NCBI GenBank assembly: GCA_018657765.1 | Contig: JABHWM010000005.1 | Span: forward strand, 129,138-183,421 | Source: Minisyncoccota bacterium | GTDB taxonomy: Bacteria; Patescibacteriota; Microgenomatia; UBA1400; PJMF01 | Length of the DNA stretch: 54,284 nucleotides | Direction of reading: 5' to 3' | Shown here: one piece after another, positions 49,554 through 54,284 of the stretch | Layout of the letters: every line of letters starts with the position of its first letter | Position numbering within the stretch: the stretch's first letter is position 1 | The notes under the pieces: model-generated | What the model was told of the DNA's origin: nothing | The model's database searches: none | The model's input: only the letters and a program-made list of their open reading frames with translations | Position numbers and translations under genes: made by a program

Positions 49554-50768
49554 ATGAGCTATACACAAAAAACTTTGGCTGGCTTTAGCTGGCAAACTCT
49601 CTATAAGGGTTTGTTGGTTGGTGTGGCTATGATCAAAATGTATATCTTGGCTAGACTTTTGAACCCAGAAGCTTTTGGTTTGTTTTCTCTTACTGCAATT
49701 ACCCTGGGTATTACTGAAAGTCTGACTCAGACAGGTATTAATGTCACTATCCTTCAATCAAAAAAATCAGTGAAATATTTTCTGGATACTGCTTGGGTAA
49801 TAGCTATTATTCGTGGTTTTATCATAGGTAGCATCATGCTGTTACTTGGTCTTTTTATGCAAAGCTACTACCAAGAGCCACAGCTTCTAGGCTTGATCGG
49901 TGTCGCAGCTCTTATTCCTATAATTAAAGGTTTCATCAATCCATACATAGTCACCTTGCATAAAGAAATGAGATTTTTTCAAGATAGTCTTTATCGTTTT
50001 TCTTTGGTCCTGGTAGAAAGTCTGGCTGTAATTGTCTTGGGTTTAATAACTCACTCTGTCTGGGCTTTGGTAGGAGGATTAATTATTGGAGCTATTTATG
50101 AAGTGATTATCTCTTTTAGCTTTTTCAAGCTAAAACCAAAATTTGCTTATGTTCCATCCAAAGGAAAAGCTATTCTTAATAATGCAAAATGGCTGAGTGT
50201 CTCTACTGTTCTTAATTACCTTAATGAAAATGTCGATGATTTTGTTTTGGGAAAAATGTTTGGAACTCACTCTTTGGGAATTTACCATAATTCATATGCC
50301 CTTAGTCATAAAGTTAATTATGATTTTTCCAAATCAGCTCATCACAGCACTTTGCCTGCTTTCACTCAACTGGAAAATTCTCCAGAAAGATTACAAAGAG
50401 CTTTTTATCGTTCATTGCTAGCTTTGGTAGCTTTTATCAGTTTTGCCTCCTTACCATTAATATTATTTCCAGGATTCTTTGTCTCGTTTATTTTGGGAGA
50501 CCAATGGTTATCAGCTATCCCACTGGTAAGACCCCTTGTTTTTGCTGGCATGGTTCAAAGTATTAGCAACATGAGTTATTCGTTATTCCTGGCCAGAAAA
50601 CAATATAAAATCATGAACTTACATTTATTTAGCTCACTGAGCATCATGTTAGTACTGATTATTTGGTGGGGAAATACTAATTTATTACTTGGGGCTGTAT
50701 ATGGAATTCTAGTAGCCAGATTACTAACTCTTCCACTTATTCTTCTTGGTATACTAAAAAAGAAATAA
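49554..50768 (+). CDS. Wzx-like polysaccharide flippase
   Basis: This 404-residue protein has about 12 membrane helices of the MOP/MVF superfamily (RfbX/Wzx type), which flips polyprenyl-linked oligosaccharides across the membrane. The N-terminal part matches the usual start (Gly-Phe-Ser-Trp-Gln-Thr-Leu...Leu-Ala-Arg-Leu-Leu-Asn-Pro-Glu-Ala-Phe-Gly). An internal Asp-Asp-Phe-Val-Leu-Gly-Lys-Met-Phe-Gly segment lies near 225-234, as in many flippases. Its stop overlaps the next GT2 start (TAATG). It probably exports the glycans made by this and the left-hand cluster. Confidence 0.88.
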   Translation: MSYTQKTLAGFSWQTLYKGLLVGVAMIKMYILARLLNPEAFGLFSLTAITLGITESLTQTGINVTILQSKKSVKYFLDTAWVIAIIRGFIIGSIMLLLGLFMQSYYQEPQLLGLIGVAALIPIIKGFINPYIVTLHKEMRFFQDSLYRFSLVLVESLAVIVLGLITHSVWALVGGLIIGAIYEVIISFSFFKLKPKFAYVPSKGKAILNNAKWLSVSTVLNYLNENVDDFVLGKMFGTHSLGIYHNSYALSHKVNYDFSKSAHHSTLPAFTQLENSPERLQRAFYRSLLALVAFISFASLPLILFPGFFVSFILGDQWLSAIPLVRPLVFAGMVQSISNMSYSLFLARKQYKIMNLHLFSSLSIMLVLIIWWGNTNLLLGAVYGILVARLLTLPLILLGILKKK

Positions 50769-51535
50769 TGAAAAAATCATCTATTCCCATTAGTGTAATT
50801 ATCCTTACACATCGCAACGACTCTAGATTTCAAAAAGCACTAGCTTCTGCACAACCAGCCAGTGAAGTCTTGGTTGTGGATTATCACAGTGATAATGACT
50901 GGAAGAAACTCAAAAAAGCTCATCATTTTAATCTAGTAAAACGCTCTGGACCTATAGAGAACTTTGCCAAAGAGAGAAATTTTGCTCTCAAAAAAGCAAA
51001 ATATGACTGGGTATTTTTCTTGGATAGTGATGAAGAAATAATAGCTGATAGCTGGCAAGAAATAGAGAGCTTACTACAAGATAAACAGACTGAAGAAATA
51101 GATGGATTCTTTGTTCAAAGGAATGATGTTTTTTACAACAAAGTCTTGAAATTTGGTGAGACAGGAGGGGCTCAATTCTTGAGAATGATTAGAAAAGAAA
51201 AAGCACAATATCTAAGACCCATTCATGAATCAGCAGAAGTTCCTGGAATTACTGAACACTCTACTATTCAACTCAATCACTATGCTCATCAAGACATTAC
51301 AGAATTTATAAAAGATATTACTCATTATTCTTCCTTAGAAGCTGAGTATCAAAAAGATAGCGATCTTTCAGAATTACAGTTGGGAGTAAAAACTATAGTT
51401 TATCCAAAAGCAAAATTTTTACATAATTATTTTATAAAACTAGGGTTTTTAGATGGTTGGAGAGGTTTAGTTTATGCCATTGCTATGAGTCTTCACTCAT
51501 TAATGGTGAGAGTTTTTTCCTATGAAAATTCTTAA
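50768..51535 (+). CDS. GT2 family glycosyltransferase (WaaE/KdtX-like)
   Basis: This 255-residue GT-A enzyme has the start strand Ile-Ser-Val-Ile-Ile-Leu-Thr-His-Arg-Asn-Asp (7-17) and Val-Val-Asp-Tyr-His-Ser-Asp (38-44). It also has Phe-Ala-Lys-Glu-Arg-Asn-Phe-Ala (about 64-71) and the metal-binding Leu-Asp-Ser-Asp-Glu-Glu-Ile (about 84-90). The order and spacing match the short WaaE/KdtX-type inverting transferases. The C-terminus has one hydrophobic stretch. Its last 14 nt overlap the next gene, so the three genes form one operon with the flippase. Confidence 0.85.
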   Translation: MKKSSIPISVIILTHRNDSRFQKALASAQPASEVLVVDYHSDNDWKKLKKAHHFNLVKRSGPIENFAKERNFALKKAKYDWVFFLDSDEEIIADSWQEIESLLQDKQTEEIDGFFVQRNDVFYNKVLKFGETGGAQFLRMIRKEKAQYLRPIHESAEVPGITEHSTIQLNHYAHQDITEFIKDITHYSSLEAEYQKDSDLSELQLGVKTIVYPKAKFLHNYFIKLGFLDGWRGLVYAIAMSLHSLMVRVFSYENS

Positions 51536-52706
51536 ACAACTTTTTGCTGATTTTTTTAGTAGTGTTTTTACCATTTTTCTAGTTGTTTTTTCTCTTGGTC
51601 AATTACAGCGTATTCAGCTAGCCGGTAACATTGCTTTTTATCTTCATGACTTAATCATATTTTTATTTGTGAGTGGATTCTTAATCCAACAAATTAAACT
51701 CAAAAAAAACTATATAAATAACTTCTCAAATATCTGGAAAAAATTTAGATTAGAAATACTTTTTGCCGGCTGGATTTTACTGGGAATTATTATTGGTTTT
51801 ATAGGTGGAAGAATAACTACTAAAAGCATTCTTTATCTAGTGAGAATTATAGAATACAGCCTATTTATTTTTGCCTTACATAATAGCAAAATAAAATATT
51901 CTATTTACCAAGGACTTATGTGGGCTGGAACAGCTATTGGCTTTTGGGGTCTGCTTCAATACTTTATAATACCTGACGTCCGTTTTCTAAATATTTTTGG
52001 TTGGGATAACCACTACTACAGATTGATCAGTACCATTTTTGACCCAGCTTTTACTGGAATTATTTTGGTTATGACTTTGGGATTATGGCAAAGATTTTTG
52101 ATAGAAAAAAATAAAATTAAAAATAGTTCAAAAAAAATAAATTACTCCCAATTTATTTTTATAATCCAAACTTTACTCACTATTGCGATTGCTGCTACTT
52201 TTTCTAGAGCTAGTTATTTGGGCTTGGTAATCTTGTTTTTTACTCAATGGTTACTTCAAAAGAAAAAACTAAAATGGCAAATTTTGTTTTTGAGTGGCAT
52301 CTTTATTTCAACTATTTTTCTACTACCAAAACCAGGAGGTGAAGGAGTAAACCTAGCTAGAACTAGTACAATAAAAGCTCGTTCTGATAATGCACAAGAA
52401 AATCTAGTTACTCTCCGTGGTTCACAATGGATCTGGGGTAGAGGACTATTTAATAATGATGCAGAAAAAGAAAGCTACACCAATAACCACGCTCAACTTC
52501 CAGATAGTTTACCTATATTGCTGATTAACTCCACTGGGGTTGTTGGTAGCTTTTGGTTTTTATTACTACTCAAAAAATGGATAAAAAAATCATGGAAAAA
52601 AGATAGTTTATGGACAACACTCCTCATAGGAGTATTAGTTCATAGTTTATTCAATAATACTTTTCTACAACCGTTTGTGTTTTTGATGTTGTGGGGGAGT
52701 CTTTAA
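51522..52706 (+). CDS. O-antigen ligase/polymerase-like membrane protein
   Basis: This 394-residue protein has about 10-11 helices and the Wzy_C-type pattern. Phe-Ser-Arg-Ala-Ser-Tyr-Leu-Gly (about 227-234) carries the conserved Arg, and a periplasmic-type loop (about 270-335) has Asn-Asn-His-Ala-Gln-Leu, the His position of WaaL-like ligases. It is shorter than the related protein at 9808-11487. Together with the flippase it suggests a Wzx/Wzy-type route, but ligase and polymerase cannot be told apart here. Its stop overlaps the convergent next gene in a TTAA. Confidence 0.8.
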   Translation: MKILKQLFADFFSSVFTIFLVVFSLGQLQRIQLAGNIAFYLHDLIIFLFVSGFLIQQIKLKKNYINNFSNIWKKFRLEILFAGWILLGIIIGFIGGRITTKSILYLVRIIEYSLFIFALHNSKIKYSIYQGLMWAGTAIGFWGLLQYFIIPDVRFLNIFGWDNHYYRLISTIFDPAFTGIILVMTLGLWQRFLIEKNKIKNSSKKINYSQFIFIIQTLLTIAIAATFSRASYLGLVILFFTQWLLQKKKLKWQILFLSGIFISTIFLLPKPGGEGVNLARTSTIKARSDNAQENLVTLRGSQWIWGRGLFNNDAEKESYTNNHAQLPDSLPILLINSTGVVGSFWFLLLLKKWIKKSWKKDSLWTTLLIGVLVHSLFNNTFLQPFVFLMLWGSL

Positions 52707-53431
52707 TACCTAAACCGCACAGTAAACTCTTGCTCTGTAATATTGCCAGCTTTGTCTTCCACTATAAACTTCAAGGTATTGTCTCCTTCTTTTAGATAGT
52801 AAGAAGATTTGAAACTTCCTTCACTGTTTACATAAACAGACCTGTCATTAATATGTAGCTTTGAATAAGCTTCTGTAGAACCTTGAATACTATAATTTTG
52901 ATTTTCTTTGGATAAAATTTCCTGGCCATCAGTGATGTTTTCTAGTTCTAAAGAGGGCGCTTCAGTATCTAGATTTACATAAATCTCTTTTACATCAGAT
53001 TCATTTTCTGTTTCATCTTTACCATAAAAACCAAGCTTATTCTCTCCTTCTTCCAAGACTAGATCATATTGAAAAGATCCCTCATCATCTACAACAACCT
53101 CTTCAATAGACTCACCATTATTAATAATAACTACTAAGCTAGCAGCTTCACCATAACCTTCTATAGAGATAGATGATTCTTGAGTTGATTCTGGAATAGG
53201 TAAAACGATAGGAATCTGAGGTGCCACTGTATCTACTTCTTTAAAAGAGATATCTCCAGTTCCCAAGAACCTAAAAAAGATATCGATTATTCTGGGCATC
53301 AAGATAAAAAGAAAAACTAATAAACCAGTAATAGAGAAAAATATCATTCCAGCTGATTGACGAGCTATTTTTTTTCCTTGACTACGAGCTAATCTAGATG
53401 AAACTGGTCTTCTTGCTTTTTGTCTTTTCAT
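52703..53431 (-). CDS. Membrane-anchored protein with two Ig-like domains
   Basis: This 242-residue protein starts at ATG 53431, which has AGGA 5 nt upstream; an in-frame ATG at 53449 would add 6 residues. A very basic cytoplasmic tail (1-27) is followed by one membrane helix (about 28-50). Then two repeated beta-domains (about 65-155 and 158-242) each have Ser-x-x-Ile-x-Gly, Val-Asp/Asn-x-(Glu/Asp)-Gly-Ser-Phe, Leu-x-Glu-Gly-(Glu/Asp)-Asn and Asp-x-(Ala/Glu)-x-Asn motifs. These are typical of glucodextranase-B/bacterial Ig-like domains. It may bind or organise surface glycans. It precedes no other gene on its strand. Confidence 0.78.
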   Translation of the reverse strand: MKRQKARRPVSSRLARSQGKKIARQSAGMIFFSITGLLVFLFILMPRIIDIFFRFLGTGDISFKEVDTVAPQIPIVLPIPESTQESSISIEGYGEAASLVVIINNGESIEEVVVDDEGSFQYDLVLEEGENKLGFYGKDETENESDVKEIYVNLDTEAPSLELENITDGQEILSKENQNYSIQGSTEAYSKLHINDRSVYVNSEGSFKSSYYLKEGDNTLKFIVEDKAGNITEQEFTVRFRY

Positions 53432-53521
53432 AAAAATCCTATAAAACATATATTTAAAGCTAAACTAATTTTTAATATTTTACTTGTTTTTGTTTTATTT
53501 TTTTAATTTAATAAAACCTTG

Positions 53522-53594
53522 AGCCAGAAAAGGGAGTCGAACCCTTGACCTACGGTTTACGATACCGTTGCTCTACCAACTGAGCTATTCTGGC
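53522..53594 (-). tRNA. tRNA-Thr (anticodon CGT)
   Basis: A complete cloverleaf lies on the - strand: 7-bp acceptor GCCAGAA/TTCTGGC, D-stem GCTC/GAGC with loop AGTTGGTA, anticodon stem ACGGT/ACCGT with loop ATCGTAA (anticodon CGT, reading ACG), variable loop AGGTC, and T-stem AAGGG/CCCTT with TTCGACT. The discriminator is U. CCA is not encoded. It stands alone between two protein genes. Confidence 0.95.
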
Positions 53595-53703
53595 ATAAAA
53601 ATACTGATTTGTATCTAGTTAAATTCTACAACTTGATATTATAAAAAACAGATCAATCAATCTTTATCTTTGACATTATAAAAAATATTTAATAAAAAAA
53701 TAA

Positions 53704-54108
53704 TTAATTCTCAAGAGAAATAGTCTTTAAATGTTCCCACTCTCTAGGATTCTTAGTAGAAGGAACGATAATAACTTCTTTTACCATAAAAGAGCCATAT
53801 AAAGAGCTAATTTCTTTTGCAATTTTTTCTCTAGTATCCATATCATGATCACCATAAAATAAACTCATATGTGGCATAAACACATCGTTATCCAGTCCAA
53901 AAGCTTCTTTTAGATCCATATTGAGCTGCATTAAGCTTGCTTGTGATCTAACTCTTACAAAAACTGACTGAAAATAAGTAGTACTAAAAGAAACCTCCCC
54001 AAGTGAAACTTTAAATTCTTTTTTTGAAGAAATTAATTTTTTAGAAATATCTTCTATAAAATTAAGATCTTCTTCTATATTTCCTGCAATAGTAATATGT
54101 GGCTCCAT
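53704..54108 (-). CDS. 2H phosphoesterase (cyclic phosphodiesterase-like)
   Basis: The 2H family uses two His-x-Thr/Ser motifs to open or join 2',3' or 2',5' phosphodiester bonds in RNA or nucleotides. Here the motifs are Pro-His-Ile-Thr-Ile (residues 3-7) and Pro-His-Met-Ser-Leu-Phe-Tyr-Gly (about 83-90), closest in style to yeast/plant cyclic phosphodiesterase. From the ATG at 54108 the protein has 134 residues and begins right at the first motif, lacking the first beta-strand. The frame stays open upstream to a TAG at 54172-54174 and encodes a fitting N-terminus without ATG, GTG or TTG. The true start may be a rare ATT (54171) or ATC (54165) codon. Confidence 0.75.
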   Translation of the reverse strand: MEPHITIAGNIEEDLNFIEDISKKLISSKKEFKVSLGEVSFSTTYFQSVFVRVRSQASLMQLNMDLKEAFGLDNDVFMPHMSLFYGDHDMDTREKIAKEISSLYGSFMVKEVIIVPSTKNPREWEHLKTISLEN

Positions 54109-54176
54109 TATTGGAGAGTCATATCTTTCTGAGACTTCTGTAATTATTTTGGCTCTTGCCCAGATAAAAATCTAAG

Positions 54177-54284
54177 CTAGCCTTTCTTTTTTTGTTTACT
54201 TTGTAACTTAATATGTTTATTTAGCATCAATTTTAGTTTTTTTTCTAAGTTTTTCTTATCTCTATTATACCGCCATTCACACTC
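54177..54284 (-). CDS. C-terminal end of a possible IS1595/ISXO2-type transposase (partial)
   Basis: The last 35 codons of a reading frame enter from the right edge and stop at TAG 54177. The sequence (Glu-Cys-Glu-Trp-Arg-Tyr-Asn near the edge, then a Lys/Leu-rich helical tail) resembles the end of ISXO2-like DDE transposases, which often finish with a Glu-Phe-x-Phe-Arg-Phe-Asn type motif and a basic tail. The rest lies outside the window. A TATAAT at 54264-54269 on the same strand falls inside this frame. The 2H phosphoesterase frame starts 5 nt after the stop. Confidence 0.45.
   Translation of the reverse strand, partial: ECEWRYNRDKKNLEKKLKLMLNKHIKLQSKQKKKG

Noticed and set aside
54264..54269. 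TATAAT as a promoter for the 2H phosphoesterase
   Set aside because: It lies inside the partial upstream reading frame and too little sequence remains to judge a -35 box.
1..54284. CRISPR array, prophage or integrated plasmid
   Set aside because: No regularly spaced repeats, phage structural genes, integrase or conjugation genes were seen; the gene set is core and surface-glycan.
1..54284. Reassigned stop codon (UGA as Gly, as in Gracilibacteria/SR1)
   Set aside because: TGA ends several genes at sensible places (for example 7026-7028 and mraZ at 28457-28459), and conserved genes contain no in-frame TGA.

Overview
The window looks like a chromosomal segment of an AT-rich bacterium with compact gene spacing. 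It most resembles a member of the Candidate Phyla Radiation (Patescibacteria), perhaps Microgenomates or a neighbouring group. The reasons are small intergenic gaps, a DUF4012 protein beside many glycosyltransferases, short versions of core proteins such as RecO, a eukaryote-like (type 2) isoleucyl-tRNA synthetase, and several proteins with no family I recognise. The phylum is inferred from gene content; no 16S rRNA gene is present. The standard code is used throughout: TGA acts as a stop at many operon junctions.

Layout. Positions 1-31451 are read almost entirely on the + strand. After a small membrane protein (253-555) comes a surface-polysaccharide region (649-19191). It holds two GT-C glycosyltransferases, five GT4 and two GT2 glycosyltransferases, an O-acetyltransferase, an O-antigen polymerase/ligase-like protein, a mannose-1-phosphate guanylyltransferase and a polyprenyl-phosphate sugar-phosphate transferase. 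The Holliday-junction set ruvC-ruvA-ruvB, a 64-aa protein and an aminoglycoside-phosphotransferase-like protein sit inside it. A DUF4012 protein, RecO, a transglutaminase-like protein, glycyl-tRNA synthetase behind a T-box leader, two small membrane or exported proteins and a tandem pair of unknown paralogues follow. Then comes the first half of the division/cell-wall cluster: mraZ-rsmH-ftsL-ftsI.

From 31429 to 47996 the genes are on the - strand. In order of transcription they are murB, murA, mraY, ftsW, murG, ftsQ, ftsA, ftsZ, then a T-box leader with ileS, rodA, rplU, an RNA methyltransferase, rpmA and parB. A 59-aa zinc-ribbon protein lies on the + strand in front of rpmA. The two halves of the dcw cluster therefore face each other, and the Mur ligases (murC, D, E, F) and ddl are absent from this window. 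The right end has truB (+), lepB (-), a second surface-glycan group (flippase, GT2, O-antigen ligase-like; +), an Ig-like membrane protein, tRNA-Thr(CGT), a 2H phosphoesterase and the C-terminal end of a possible transposase (all -).

Function. The genes together make and flip lipid II (MurA, MurB, MraY, MurG, FtsW/RodA, FtsI), drive division (FtsZ, FtsA, FtsQ, FtsL), and build a mannose-containing surface polysaccharide (ManC, sugar transferase, glycosyltransferases, Wzx-like flippase, Wzy/ligase-like proteins). Two regulatory themes stand out. Two very short T-box leaders (glyS and ileS) carry matching specifier and discriminator bases. Many first genes of transcription units have a -10 box about 6-10 nt before the start codon, implying leaderless mRNAs.
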